This document shows positions 5,382-15,545 of a stretch of 21,470 bases of DNA, piece by piece. The DNA is from a virus. The number at the start of each line of letters is the position of its first letter. Position 1 is the first letter of the stretch. The stretch spans positions 1 through 21,470 of IMG/VR virus record IMGVR_UViG_3300026263_000341; one strand, written 5' to 3'. Below the pieces are notes generated by a model. The model saw only the letters and a program-made list of their open reading frames with translations. It was not told the DNA's origin and did no database searches. The translations under genes and the position numbers were made by a program.

Positions 5382-7664
5382 ATGGTATCAACAGATGCGG
5401 AAGTTAATGTAAGGGCAAACACAACACAAGCAAGAAGGTCACTAAACGCTCTTTCACAGGCTTTCTATATTGCAGGTAATAGTGCATCACGATTAGGAAC
5501 AGTCACCAGAGCGTCTTTGATGGGTATTGCAGTTGGAGGGGCGGCGTTTGCAGGTGTCAAAATTGGCCAATTAGCAATTCAAGCAACCAAAGATTTTATT
5601 GCATTTAACGACACTTTAGCACGAACAGGTGCTATTCTCGGAGCAAATAAAAGTGATTTACAAGATTTAGAAGGTGAAATTAGAAGAATCGGTATGACAA
5701 CCAGATTTACTGCCGAGCAAGCGGGCGAAGCGGCAAACAAACTTGCTATTGCAGGTGTTGGTGCTGATGAAATGATTGATGACAGGGTATTAGAAAAACT
5801 TGTTAAATTCGCTATTGCAGGTGGAGTTGATATTCAAACTGCCACTGATATTGGAATAGCGGGTGTGAAAGCATTTGGAATGGAAATGTCAGAATTAGAT
5901 TCAGTGTCCGATGTATTAACAAGAACATTTACCCGTTCAAATGTAAGTATCATATCTTTGGGTGAAGGTCTTAAGTTCGTAGCCCCAGTAGCATATGCCG
6001 CCGGTATAAGTATAGAAGAAACGGCGGCAGCAATCGGTGCTTTAGGTAATGCAGGTTTGAGAGGAACTATTGCCGGAACAGGTTTGAGAATGGCGATTAA
6101 TAAATTGTTGAAGCCAACATTTGATGCTACAAGGGCTATGGATGACTTGGGAATGAATGTTGTTAATTTGACACCGGCAGGTCAAACTGCGAAGAATACT
6201 TTGAGAACATTGACTGTCGAGTTAGATAGGACTACCCTTCAAGCCTCCGCATTAAAGCGAGAAGTGTCTGATTTAGACGATGCTATGAGTGATTTATCTA
6301 TTCAACAACAAAGAAATTCATTGGCAGTAGCACAGATAAGACAACGGGCTTCAAGAGCGAACAGAGATTTGACAGAACAAGAGATTCAACAAATTAAAAA
6401 ATTGGAAGAGTCAAGTGAAGATTTACAGATAAAAGAGCAAGAACTTTCCATTGAAAGAACTATTCAAGGAAAGAAACTATCGAAGTCAATAGAGAAAGAG
6501 AAAGAATTGAAAAATACATCAACCGATTTAATCAGAACCGTTGAACAACAAACAAAAGGTGTTGTTTCATTCGGAGAAGTGTTAGACCAATTGGCTGAAA
6601 GCGGGGCTACGACAACACAAATCTTAGAAATTTTTGGTGTGAGGGGTGGAACTGCCATTGCATCTTTAGTGAGCCAAAGGTCTTCATTCCATGAATTGGT
6701 TCAATTGAATGAAGATGCGGCGGGGGCAACAGATGACTACACGGACTCGCTTCAAAGGTCAGTTGAAGAGGGCGGTTCGGCTATGGAACATTTGTTGGTG
6801 GTCATGTCTAAAATTAAAGAAGGTATGATAACAATTGGTGAACCAATAGCAAAACTCTTAGTGGATATGGGAGAACTATTCGGAGATGATTTACAACAAG
6901 CACTTGTTGATTTATCACCACACTTACAGGCATTGGCTCAGGACATAGCATTTTTTGGTGCAATGGCCTTACCATTAATTATTGACGCTATGCCCGATGT
7001 AATTGAATTGATGAGAGCATTAACACCAATAATAACAGTTCTTGCTATGGCATTTAGAATCCTTATGGCTTATATTGCACCATTTGCTCAAGTTATAAAC
7101 GGTATATTTAGAACTATAAGGGGGATTATTGAAGCAGTTATGAATATAAAAGAGGGTAAGTGGTCGGATGCCGCCGCATCTTTGGTTGATGGATTTAAAG
7201 AGGGTGGAACTGATATTCTCAAAGGTGGTTTAGGTATTGGAATTGGAATGGCGGGTGGAAACATTGCCAAAGGTCTTAGCGGGGCTACGAGAGGGGGTGC
7301 ATCCACATTTGGCGGGGTTTTGGCTCAAGGAAGCAAAGGAAGTTATTATTCAGGTGCAGGGTCAGCAAACGCAATGCTACCGGAGTTTCACATGGGTGGT
7401 ATTATCAAAAATTTTACTGCAATGACCGCAGGTGAAAGAGGACCGGAAGCAATAATACCTTTAGGAGGTAGTAGTAAAGACACTATGAATAGGAATAGAG
7501 TTATGGGCGAAGCCGGTCTAAGCGGAAGCGGGGGCGGTAATGTGTCTATTCAAAATATGAATGTTTCAACCAACATTTCTAAGCATGAATTAAAAGAAAT
7601 GGTTAAAACTGCCTTTTCACAGGTAATAAACGAGAGCAAACGCAGAGGGGGGCGTGGTTTCTAA
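5382..7664 (+). CDS. Tail tape measure protein (TP901 family)
   Basis: The protein has 760 residues. Residues about 60-250 carry the TP901 tape measure core, with the typical FNDTLARTGAILGA, MTTRFTAEQAGEAANKLAIAG and GALGNAGLRGTIAGTGLRMA segments. Residues about 283-380 form a long charged coiled coil. Residues about 515-575 are strongly hydrophobic (ALPLIIDAMPDVIELM, then ITVLAMAFRILMAYIAPFA), as expected for a protein that may enter the host envelope. The C-terminus has the common HMGGI...GERGPEAIIPLG motif. Such proteins set tail length at roughly 1.5 angstrom per residue, implying a tail of about 110 nm. The stop overlaps the next start (TAATG), so it is coupled to the tail-tip gene. Confidence 0.92.
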   Translation: MVSTDAEVNVRANTTQARRSLNALSQAFYIAGNSASRLGTVTRASLMGIAVGGAAFAGVKIGQLAIQATKDFIAFNDTLARTGAILGANKSDLQDLEGEIRRIGMTTRFTAEQAGEAANKLAIAGVGADEMIDDRVLEKLVKFAIAGGVDIQTATDIGIAGVKAFGMEMSELDSVSDVLTRTFTRSNVSIISLGEGLKFVAPVAYAAGISIEETAAAIGALGNAGLRGTIAGTGLRMAINKLLKPTFDATRAMDDLGMNVVNLTPAGQTAKNTLRTLTVELDRTTLQASALKREVSDLDDAMSDLSIQQQRNSLAVAQIRQRASRANRDLTEQEIQQIKKLEESSEDLQIKEQELSIERTIQGKKLSKSIEKEKELKNTSTDLIRTVEQQTKGVVSFGEVLDQLAESGATTTQILEIFGVRGGTAIASLVSQRSSFHELVQLNEDAAGATDDYTDSLQRSVEEGGSAMEHLLVVMSKIKEGMITIGEPIAKLLVDMGELFGDDLQQALVDLSPHLQALAQDIAFFGAMALPLIIDAMPDVIELMRALTPIITVLAMAFRILMAYIAPFAQVINGIFRTIRGIIEAVMNIKEGKWSDAAASLVDGFKEGGTDILKGGLGIGIGMAGGNIAKGLSGATRGGASTFGGVLAQGSKGSYYSGAGSANAMLPEFHMGGIIKNFTAMTAGERGPEAIIPLGGSSKDTMNRNRVMGEAGLSGSGGGNVSIQNMNVSTNISKHELKEMVKTAFSQVINESKRRGGRGF

Positions 7665-10600
7665 TGGCACGATATGAAAAGAAACCGGAACACAAATTCT
7701 CCAGAGTCAAAAACCATTTGGCTGAATTACAGAAATGGTGGCCAGTCTATATTAAAGACGATACAACATTGGGTATTTCTATTGACCCAGTTCTGTTTAG
7801 AAGTCAATTTTCTTCATACCAAAGTGATAATGATATAGTTGATGAAGCAACAACGGCGGGGATTAGGGTCGAAGCGATTAATCCCGATGGAACAGACATA
7901 ACCGGAACAGAACCTACAATTGTTATATCGGGGTCAGGAACATATAATCCACGATGTAGGATAAATCACTCGGATGGAACTTTCTCGGAAGTTTTGTTAA
8001 TTGCTCCAACACTTGAAGCAATGAGTTTTGATAGCCCAAACGACCAAACCCAAGCAAACAATGCTGACGATTCTCATTATGTTAATTCTCTCGGAACTTT
8101 AACAGGGTATGGTGGCGGTATTCCCGCATTGGGTGGTGCAGGTGCAGGTGAGTCTTGGGATGATATACCCAAATTCACCAAACATGGATTTTGTAAAACC
8201 ACAGGACCATACCCAGTATTTATGACGATTCAAGAGTTAGTGGAATATATTGATTCTTACAGGCATATTGGATTAACTAATGACTCGGAGAAAAGAGCAT
8301 TTTTGCCTTATGGTCTTGGAACAGTAGCACGAAACCCAATAACCAACCTTGACCCAAGAATAAGCGGAGAAAGTGCTTTTCCTACTGCTGAAACATACCG
8401 TGCTACCGTTTTTATGCCGATGCTTCTTGATAGCAACCAATTATCGAAGTCAATAAGCAATGCTCAAAATGCCATTGTTAATAGTTATATGACTTGTAAG
8501 AATGGAACAACCAGATATAATCAAAACCCATTGGAGAAACATGCCGATTTGGAATATAAGAAATATGGAGAAAGTGGAGATTTTAAATTAGACCTTGATA
8601 TAAGACGAACTTTACCAGATGCAAGAACAACAGATGAGGCAGGGGGAGTGTTATACGAAGGTGGCGGTTCAGTCTTACCTACTGCATTTATGGCCGGAAG
8701 TTATGTGCCAATGAGTATGTTTCATATGGATAAATCAAGTTCATACTTTGGCAATCCATCATACCGAATGAGCATGGCATTGGCTTGCTTTTTGAAAGAT
8801 GGAACATACTCTTTGAACAACGGAACAATGATTCCTTACTCCTACGATAACCGACGATACATAGGTGGAACTATGACTTCATCTTTGTATGCAGTATGGG
8901 ATGGTTCAAGAGGATATGGTGACAGTGAGAGCGGAGGCGGTCACGATGCAAGTTATGATAAATTTAGAGATGGAACACCGGCAGGTATATATCCGTATTT
9001 TGATTTTGTTCAAGGACCACTTTCACCACAGGCTCAAGGCACTAATTGGAATTTTAATGCAGTTAGAAATGCAAACCGACCTACACAACGAGTCGCTGGA
9101 ATTATCACAAATGATATGGATATGACCGCACCGACTCGACCAACCTCTCTGGCGAGTGGTAATTTTTATGATGATGGATATAAGGGTAGTTTGGGTTTGG
9201 GTGAAATTACACCGAATCCAAGACCGTCAAAAGTAGTAGCAGTTGAATACAACGGACCACTTGGCGAAATGTCATATTGGGTATTTGCAGGTAATCCTAA
9301 TACTGTTGGCGCACCGACAGATGAAAACAAGATGCATCATAATCCTATTCCAGTTGGAGTTCCTATTTTTACACAATTTATTGATTTGTCGGCATCAGGG
9401 ATTGGTGAGTTTAGTTCCAATAATGGAATTACATCGGGTCGCTTGAAAAATACTGCAATTCATAGTCTTGAAACAGGAAGAATAACATACGAAAGATTCA
9501 TGATTCACGATGAAGTAAATACAGGAATTGCACCGACAGATACAGGAGCGCAACCATTTCTATTCAATGGGTGGAATTTGCACAGGCGTTTAGAAATACA
9601 TGGCGGTGGAGCAATTGGTGGATATGACCCTGCTACGGGTGTTTGGGATGGTAAACCATATTGGACACAACCCTCCAACACTGATATAACACCCGATAGT
9701 ATTGTAGCAGGGTGTGCGGCTGAACATTTTGGTGGAGATAATACGGCTCGGACATTTATAAAATATGTTGTTCATATTGCTCCACACATGAGAAGAGATG
9801 CTGAATTAACGGTGAAATTAGGTGCTTTTACTCTCTTAACACCTTTAGGTAGTCAATTAACTATGGGTAGGAATTACAACAAGTTATGGGCTGAAAGAGT
9901 TAGATATTGTATAACTGATACAAGCGCACCATACAATGAATTAGCCGATACAGAAGAATTGGTTTGGTATGATAACTTCCCACAAACCGAGTCTGATGCA
10001 ATTAATTATACCATAAATTTTAATCCATTTGGTCATACTGGCGATTATGTCTTGGACTCCGACTCATCCTTTGCTATGATAGGCTACCAAACAATGGCCG
10101 GATTGATGAATATAGGATGGAGTGTTGGGATGGGTTATATTGATTCAAATGTTCCGGCGGGGTCATCATTGGAAGATACATTAGGTGGTCGCCCGAAGTT
10201 TGGTGGTCTTGAACACCCTAACAAAGAAGGGGTTTACGAAGGATTAGGTGTAGTTCCAAGAAGTATTCAAATAGAAACTATTGGTTCTAATAACAACACC
10301 AACATTAACAACGCTCCTATGATAAGCGGGAAGGGGCAGGGAAGTTTGAGAATACCTGCTCCTTTAGGACATGATTTAAGCCAACGCTATAACACAATTG
10401 GATTAAGCGGGAAGGCGAATAACGCTCTAACACCCACGAATAGCCAACCGCTTGAGTGGACTTCCATGACAGGAATTGGAGTGCCATCTGGAAGTAATTT
10501 TTGGATTCCAAGAGGGGATTTAATGTCTCATTATTCCCACATGATACCCAATAAGTGGGCTTTTAGAGGCATTTCATCCCCGCTATGGTCATACATGGAC

Positions 10601-13408
10601 TCGGCTACGGGTTCTCATGCTTGGGATTATATCAAGCCCAAGCAACACGGAACAGGTAGTCTATGGGATTTTGGAAGAAACCGACCCTTCCCTGCACATG
10701 AAAGGGAAGGAACAAGATTGGCTATGTCTCCGGCTTTAAATAATTATTCAGTCGGTTTTACGACAGGAGAAGGAACGGTTCATCATGTTCCACCAAATCA
10801 AGAAACTAACCTTATTGGGCTTAGTGAAACGGGTTGTTCACCTATTCATCTTGATATGGAAATGACGGTTTATGTTCCAGAATTGGATAATCGCCTTTTC
10901 ATTATAGAGTTTGACCAAAATGAAAATGATGCACTATTTGGCCGTCACGCATGGATTGGTGATACTGCTACAAGAGATGCAGGTTGGGGTTTTCATCCTT
11001 TGGCTGACAATGCTACAAGAAACGCAGTATATAGACCAGTTCCATATGTTGATAAGGATAAAGTTGTTAATGATGATGGAACTTTTATCCCTGCTACTCA
11101 AACTAATGATGACTTCTCCGAAGGTTTTCTTACCCCTCCGGCGGGAAGTGCTACAAATAACATAATTCAAAGTAGGTTAGACTTCGGCAATCATGCAAGT
11201 TATGGTGGTATAGGCACTCTTGCTTCCAGAGGTTATCCTTATCCCCTTTACACTTTACCTAATAGAGATGCGAGATTGGTCGGAACAGGAACACCTAACC
11301 CTCCCGCATTTGATGGAGTTTTTGAGAGAACTGCGGTGTGGTTTATGAGTGCCAATACCCATTACACGGCTTCTAATTACATTGGAGGTAAACCATTTGC
11401 ATTAGGTGGCAAAGCAGGGGTTGGAAGAATAAGTGGAGGGTCTTATGGAACACCGGCTGATTATACGGAAGGAACACAAGTCATTAGGGCAACATTTACA
11501 GAAACAGAAATGATTTTCACTTTAAATGGAAATGAAGTGACAAGAAATGTTAATAATAATGGTGAGGTTTGGGGAGTTTCAATCAAAAACGCTAATCTAT
11601 TCACATTTGTTAATCGTGACCCGTTCATTGTTGAACCCATTTTGTCAGAGACTCAAGCAACAATGGGAATAAACAATCCATATGAGCAAATCCGAGGTCA
11701 AGAACCTGCGGGTTTTGGCAGAGCAAACTCGGCACAGGCGGTTTTTCAAGAAACTGGGGGTAGTGTAGCAACAACCTTCTTTGGATATGCCAAACGATGG
11801 TCTTTTGGTGGCACGGGAGGTTTGATGAATGAAGATTTATATTTACCAAGAACTATGCCGGAGCATTATTCAAACATGCTCAATGATAAAACAATCCCCA
11901 TTACATACTCAACCCCTGCATTGTCTCAATCGTGTAAAGATGTTCAAATAGATGAAATCATATTTAGACACCTTCCGACTCCGGCCATGTTGCCATTTAC
12001 AGTTGATACAACAGTTATGAGCCAACCATCGGGTGTAGCCATAGCAAAATATAATTCTTTACAAATTCATGCTGAAAACATAGATACATCGAAAAAGAGA
12101 AATATAACAATATCCCTCTTTGAACCTCCTACTTTACCCACTGATTGTCAAATAGCAAGAGAAGCAACAACACCAATAGACGGTTTTCAAGACTTAGACC
12201 CTTTCTTTGTAGCAGACATTGGCAATATAGATTTGAGCGATTTACCAACAACGCACATAACTAATGGGTTTGTAATAAGATTCAATTTTTACATGCCTTC
12301 GACGGAAGACAGTTCACTTCACCCAGTTAATTACAGACAATTGCCAACAATAACTAAGTGGGAATTGTTATATGACCATAAACCAACAACAGATGTAGCA
12401 GTAATAGGCAACACATACAACGGACAAACTGCAACAACAGTTGGTGCAGGTGGCACGCCTCAATCAATTACAACAAAGGTCGGACATATCGTAAGTGTGA
12501 CAGGGTATGGAACTACAATAGACCCTGACAGGAAAATTACAGAAATTAAAATAAACTTTGGAGATGGAACGGATAGTGGCTTTGTTCCAGTCGAAACCGC
12601 TTTATCATCGGTCACACTTGAAATGTCACATGTATATTCATCATCACCAGTTGCACCGGCTACATATTTTCTCCTGACGGCTCAAGCGAAAGACGACAAT
12701 GGCAACATATCGGACATATCAACACCGGATTTGAGAATAGGAGTGGATGGAACAGAGCCAGTTGGTATATTGAGAGCAATACCCAGTTTGGTTAGAGCGG
12801 GTCAAAGTATTCGCTTCGATGGTTCACAATCTTATACATTGAATAATGAGACAACATTAACCGGCTACACATTTGTGTTTGGAGATGGTTCAACAACAGT
12901 TGGTGGAGCGCAAACATACCAAGACCATACATTTGCTATTGCAGGTGAATACCAAGCGACTCTTGTTGTGACTGATAGTGACGGAGGAACAAGCCCAATT
13001 GCTTCACAAGTTGTCAAAGTATTACCTGCGACTACGATAGTTCCACTTCGACTACAAACACAACCTGCTTCCTTCCGAAGAACAAGAAGGGCTTCATTAT
13101 CTCAAACGGCGGTATTGGACTCGATATATCCAGAGATAAGCGACACAGGACAGAGGGCTGATGAATTTACTTTGAGTGGTTCATTCCTTAAAGATACACA
13201 AAACAGGGATATTCAATACATGGAAGAACTATTACTATCCGGTTCTTTGGTGGAAATAGAATGGCAAACTGTAAATTTTGAAGGAGTGCCTGACAGTAAA
13301 ACTTTCATTGGAAGAATCACATCATTTGACTACAACAGACAAGGCGGAAGCATTGACCAAACACCATATACTGCGACTTTCATTAGAGAATCAGGATTAG
13401 GTGCTTGA
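7664..13408 (+). CDS. Giant tail-tip/spike protein with PKD-like domains
   Basis: A 1914-residue protein directly downstream of the tape measure, the place of distal tail, hub and receptor-binding proteins. Most of it is Gly/Asn/Thr/Tyr-rich beta structure without recognisable enzyme motifs. Residues about 1220-1325 look like a LamG/concanavalin-type beta sandwich (AVWFMSANTHYTASNYIGGK ... MIFTLNGNEV). Two PKD-like domains follow, with FGDGTDSG near residue 1630 and FGDGSTTVGG near 1736, the second ending in GEYQATLVVTDSDGG. The last ~115 residues (FTLSGSFLKD ... FIGRITSFDYNRQGG) resemble small tail-hub or distal-tail domains. PKD domains often bind surface glycans or proteins, so host recognition is likely. 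The gene overlaps its neighbours on both sides (TAATG, TGATG). No signal peptide or membrane segment. Confidence 0.75.
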   Translation: MARYEKKPEHKFSRVKNHLAELQKWWPVYIKDDTTLGISIDPVLFRSQFSSYQSDNDIVDEATTAGIRVEAINPDGTDITGTEPTIVISGSGTYNPRCRINHSDGTFSEVLLIAPTLEAMSFDSPNDQTQANNADDSHYVNSLGTLTGYGGGIPALGGAGAGESWDDIPKFTKHGFCKTTGPYPVFMTIQELVEYIDSYRHIGLTNDSEKRAFLPYGLGTVARNPITNLDPRISGESAFPTAETYRATVFMPMLLDSNQLSKSISNAQNAIVNSYMTCKNGTTRYNQNPLEKHADLEYKKYGESGDFKLDLDIRRTLPDARTTDEAGGVLYEGGGSVLPTAFMAGSYVPMSMFHMDKSSSYFGNPSYRMSMALACFLKDGTYSLNNGTMIPYSYDNRRYIGGTMTSSLYAVWDGSRGYGDSESGGGHDASYDKFRDGTPAGIYPYFDFVQGPLSPQAQGTNWNFNAVRNANRPTQRVAGIITNDMDMTAPTRPTSLASGNFYDDGYKGSLGLGEITPNPRPSKVVAVEYNGPLGEMSYWVFAGNPNTVGAPTDENKMHHNPIPVGVPIFTQFIDLSASGIGEFSSNNGITSGRLKNTAIHSLETGRITYERFMIHDEVNTGIAPTDTGAQPFLFNGWNLHRRLEIHGGGAIGGYDPATGVWDGKPYWTQPSNTDITPDSIVAGCAAEHFGGDNTARTFIKYVVHIAPHMRRDAELTVKLGAFTLLTPLGSQLTMGRNYNKLWAERVRYCITDTSAPYNELADTEELVWYDNFPQTESDAINYTINFNPFGHTGDYVLDSDSSFAMIGYQTMAGLMNIGWSVGMGYIDSNVPAGSSLEDTLGGRPKFGGLEHPNKEGVYEGLGVVPRSIQIETIGSNNNTNINNAPMISGKGQGSLRIPAPLGHDLSQRYNTIGLSGKANNALTPTNSQPLEWTSMTGIGVPSGSNFWIPRGDLMSHYSHMIPNKWAFRGISSPLWSYMDSATGSHAWDYIKPKQHGTGSLWDFGRNRPFPAHEREGTRLAMSPALNNYSVGFTTGEGTVHHVPPNQETNLIGLSETGCSPIHLDMEMTVYVPELDNRLFIIEFDQNENDALFGRHAWIGDTATRDAGWGFHPLADNATRNAVYRPVPYVDKDKVVNDDGTFIPATQTNDDFSEGFLTPPAGSATNNIIQSRLDFGNHASYGGIGTLASRGYPYPLYTLPNRDARLVGTGTPNPPAFDGVFERTAVWFMSANTHYTASNYIGGKPFALGGKAGVGRISGGSYGTPADYTEGTQVIRATFTETEMIFTLNGNEVTRNVNNNGEVWGVSIKNANLFTFVNRDPFIVEPILSETQATMGINNPYEQIRGQEPAGFGRANSAQAVFQETGGSVATTFFGYAKRWSFGGTGGLMNEDLYLPRTMPEHYSNMLNDKTIPITYSTPALSQSCKDVQIDEIIFRHLPTPAMLPFTVDTTVMSQPSGVAIAKYNSLQIHAENIDTSKKRNITISLFEPPTLPTDCQIAREATTPIDGFQDLDPFFVADIGNIDLSDLPTTHITNGFVIRFNFYMPSTEDSSLHPVNYRQLPTITKWELLYDHKPTTDVAVIGNTYNGQTATTVGAGGTPQSITTKVGHIVSVTGYGTTIDPDRKITEIKINFGDGTDSGFVPVETALSSVTLEMSHVYSSSPVAPATYFLLTAQAKDDNGNISDISTPDLRIGVDGTEPVGILRAIPSLVRAGQSIRFDGSQSYTLNNETTLTGYTFVFGDGSTTVGGAQTYQDHTFAIAGEYQATLVVTDSDGGTSPIASQVVKVLPATTIVPLRLQTQPASFRRTRRASLSQTAVLDSIYPEISDTGQRADEFTLSGSFLKDTQNRDIQYMEELLLSGSLVEIEWQTVNFEGVPDSKTFIGRITSFDYNRQGGSIDQTPYTATFIRESGLGA

Positions 13409-13566
13409 TGATGTATTGTGTATCAGCAAATGGGAAGGAGAATTGTATTGAAGGAGAGTGGTTGGTGGCCGCAGTTATACTTGAATGCACATTTTATCTC
13501 TTGCTTTTTACTTTTGGTCACGCCGGATTAAATGCTCTTAAGAAATGGTGGAAAAAGCATTCTTAA
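13408..13566 (+). CDS. 52-residue single-pass membrane protein
   Basis: This short gene starts at an ATG overlapping the stop of the tail-tip gene (TGATGATG) and ends at TAA 13564-13566, which overlaps the TATA box of the primase gene. One hydrophobic helix (WLVAAVILECTFYLLLFTFG) is flanked by an acidic N-terminal part and a basic tail (LKKWWKKHS), predicting the C-terminus in the cytoplasm. Size, location after the tail genes and a single membrane span allow a holin- or tail-accessory-like role, but neither can be shown. The coupled start and the regular composition support a real gene. Confidence 0.6.
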   Translation: MMYCVSANGKENCIEGEWLVAAVILECTFYLLLFTFGHAGLNALKKWWKKHS

Positions 13567-13572
13567 AATAGG
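13565..13572 (+). promoter_or_regulatory. Archaeal TATA box (AAAATAGG variant)
   Basis: AAAATAGG within CTTAAAATAGGTG, last G 21 bases before ATG 13593, and nearly identical to the box before the clamp-like gene at 3309. It separates the tail module from the primase operon. The GTG at 13572 lies in the box. Confidence 0.7.
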
Positions 13573-13592
13573 TGTTGGTAGCCCTATCATTC

Positions 13593-14753
13593 ATGCTGAC
13601 TCCAGATAGAGTTGATTCTATTTGCGAGAATTTGGGTTTTTCACATTATCCAAGAGCAGTAGGCAATCCCCGCCAACAATTTGTTTATGCGACGGAACAA
13701 ACTTATCGAAAGTTCATCCAATGGGAAGGAGAAAATTCTTGTTTTATATCAACGGCGGGTTATGACAATTTATCATTTGATTTTGGAAAACAAGTTCCTA
13801 AGTCAATTATTTATGGCTTAACCTTCTTTGACTTCGACCATCCATCAAAGCCGGAGAATGCTTTTGCTGATGCTCAAAGGTTGTCACAGTATCTATCGGG
13901 AATAAATGTGGCTCATTGGGTTCAATATAGCGGTAGCAAAGGCTATCATCTATTTGTTCTCCATAAGCCGACACGGTTCAAGTTTGACCATAAAGACGGT
14001 TCAAGTGAAGCGTTGAAGAACTTAGTCAATCAAACACAAACCCATCTAAAGCATACATTGGGGTTGAATACATTGGATGAACAGACAACAGGCGACCCAA
14101 AGCGATTATGCCGAATGCCATATACTCGCCATGTGAATAAGGATGGAAAAGTGTCGGGGAGATACGCCATGCCAGTTCCAATCAGGAAATTGGAAACGAT
14201 AGGACATGATGAAATTGTCAATAGAAGTTATCGGCCTCAATACTTTATACCTAAGTGTGAAGGAGATAGACTTACGCTCAGGGAATTTATTTCTTTGATT
14301 GATGTTAAATTGCATAAACCGGAGACTGAATTGAAACCAGTCATAGATAGTGAATTTGGTTTTGCCGATTCTAAGTCTGAAACTTCCATTTTCCTACAAT
14401 CATTAAATGAGAAATGTATGGGGGTTGTCAATGAACTGAAACGCCGTAATCCGGCTCATAAAGCACGCTTCCATACGGCCATGTTCGCTAAGACGCTACA
14501 TATGACCCAAGAGCAATTAGAAGCCGTGTGGCTACAATTAGGAACACAAATGGGATATGTGGATTTACACAACGGAGAACATAGGCGGTATCAAATGGCT
14601 ACAATCTTTGATGACCCCCGCTATTCATCGGTTGCTAATTGCACCACTCTCAAGAAAGACGGGTGTTGTGTCGGTAGCGCATGTCCTAAATTCATTGACT
14701 TCGGAGAAGTGAATCAGAGAAAACAAATTAAACGGAAGTGGATTAAGAAATGA
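13593..14753 (+). CDS. Archaeo-eukaryotic primase (PriS-like catalytic subunit)
   Basis: 386 residues from the leaderless ATG. The AEP active-site motifs are in order: FFDFDHP near residue 79 (the D-x-D metal site), SGSKGYHLF near 113-120 (the sxH-type nucleotide-binding motif), and a third motif region around RLCRMPYTRHVNKDG near 171-186. A C-terminal cysteine cluster (CTTLKKDGCC...CPKF, about 350-366) may hold zinc or an Fe-S cluster. It should make primers, and perhaps extend DNA, for viral genome replication. No helicase domain is fused to it. The end overlaps the next gene by ATGA, so the nuclease is co-translated. ATG 13593 is chosen over GTG 13572, which is inside the promoter. Confidence 0.85.
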   Translation: MLTPDRVDSICENLGFSHYPRAVGNPRQQFVYATEQTYRKFIQWEGENSCFISTAGYDNLSFDFGKQVPKSIIYGLTFFDFDHPSKPENAFADAQRLSQYLSGINVAHWVQYSGSKGYHLFVLHKPTRFKFDHKDGSSEALKNLVNQTQTHLKHTLGLNTLDEQTTGDPKRLCRMPYTRHVNKDGKVSGRYAMPVPIRKLETIGHDEIVNRSYRPQYFIPKCEGDRLTLREFISLIDVKLHKPETELKPVIDSEFGFADSKSETSIFLQSLNEKCMGVVNELKRRNPAHKARFHTAMFAKTLHMTQEQLEAVWLQLGTQMGYVDLHNGEHRRYQMATIFDDPRYSSVANCTTLKKDGCCVGSACPKFIDFGEVNQRKQIKRKWIKK

Positions 14754-15541
14754 GAATAAAGAGAATGGACTTGATTAAGGATGACCCCGCAAAGGTGACT
14801 GACCTATTAGAGAAAGGCACTTTGGGGAATAAATTAGGCTTACTTAGAGCCATGAGTGAAGATAATGTGATGCGTGGGGTTGTTGGAGAAAGTATTTTGT
14901 TAGAAATGTTGAGCCGACATAGAAAGATAGACCACAGAGAACACCCATTGATGGTTGCATATTTCAGCCAGTTGGGATTTGAAGTAGCACATCTAAAAAC
15001 TGGTGAAGGTGACTTGACGGGAATGAAAGTCAGCGTTGAAAGAAAGGAAGATGATTTTATGGATAGCCTATTCGATGACAGGCGACTACGGCAATTGGGG
15101 GCTATGCGAGAAGAAGCGGAGTATTCATACCTAATTGTCACTAAGTCATACAATGAAATCAAGGAAGAAGTGATACACAGGGGAGTTAGTGAACAAGTCC
15201 TGACGGGTTTCATAGCCAGTCTATGTGCAGTTGGCTACCCACCTATTTTCATTGGTGATAAATACGATGCATCTATCATAGTTCGCAAAATTATGGATAA
15301 GATTGATGACGACCACGCCAGACTGTATGTTCCACGCCCTAAGTCACCTAAGCCACAGGAATACAGGAATGCTATTGTTGAAGCCCTACCGAAGATTGGA
15401 AGGAAATTGAGAAGGATTATAATTAGTCACTACCCTTCTTTGAAAGAATTATCCGATGCAAGCGTTGAGGACTTACAAAAGATAGACGGAATTGGAGAAA
15501 AAACTGCTGAAAGAATTTACGACATATTCAATGCGAAGTGA
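14750..15541 (+). CDS. ERCC4/XPF-type structure-specific endonuclease with HhH
   Basis: The 263-residue protein has an ERCC4 nuclease domain: GEGDLTGMKVSVERKEDDF followed by MDSLFDDRRLRQL, at about residues 85-117, contains the GD ... ERK-x3-D catalytic signature of XPF, Mus81 and archaeal Hef. A tandem helix-hairpin-helix region covers about residues 214-263 (LPKIGRKLRRIIISHYPS, then LQKIDGIGEKTAERIY). The helicase part found in Hef is absent, so it matches the short XPF form of some archaea. These enzymes cut 3' flaps, forks and branched DNA. Here it likely processes replication or recombination intermediates together with the primase, with which it shares an ATGA junction. Confidence 0.88.
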   Translation: MRIKRMDLIKDDPAKVTDLLEKGTLGNKLGLLRAMSEDNVMRGVVGESILLEMLSRHRKIDHREHPLMVAYFSQLGFEVAHLKTGEGDLTGMKVSVERKEDDFMDSLFDDRRLRQLGAMREEAEYSYLIVTKSYNEIKEEVIHRGVSEQVLTGFIASLCAVGYPPIFIGDKYDASIIVRKIMDKIDDDHARLYVPRPKSPKPQEYRNAIVEALPKIGRKLRRIIISHYPSLKELSDASVEDLQKIDGIGEKTAERIYDIFNAK

Positions 15542-15545
15542 AATC

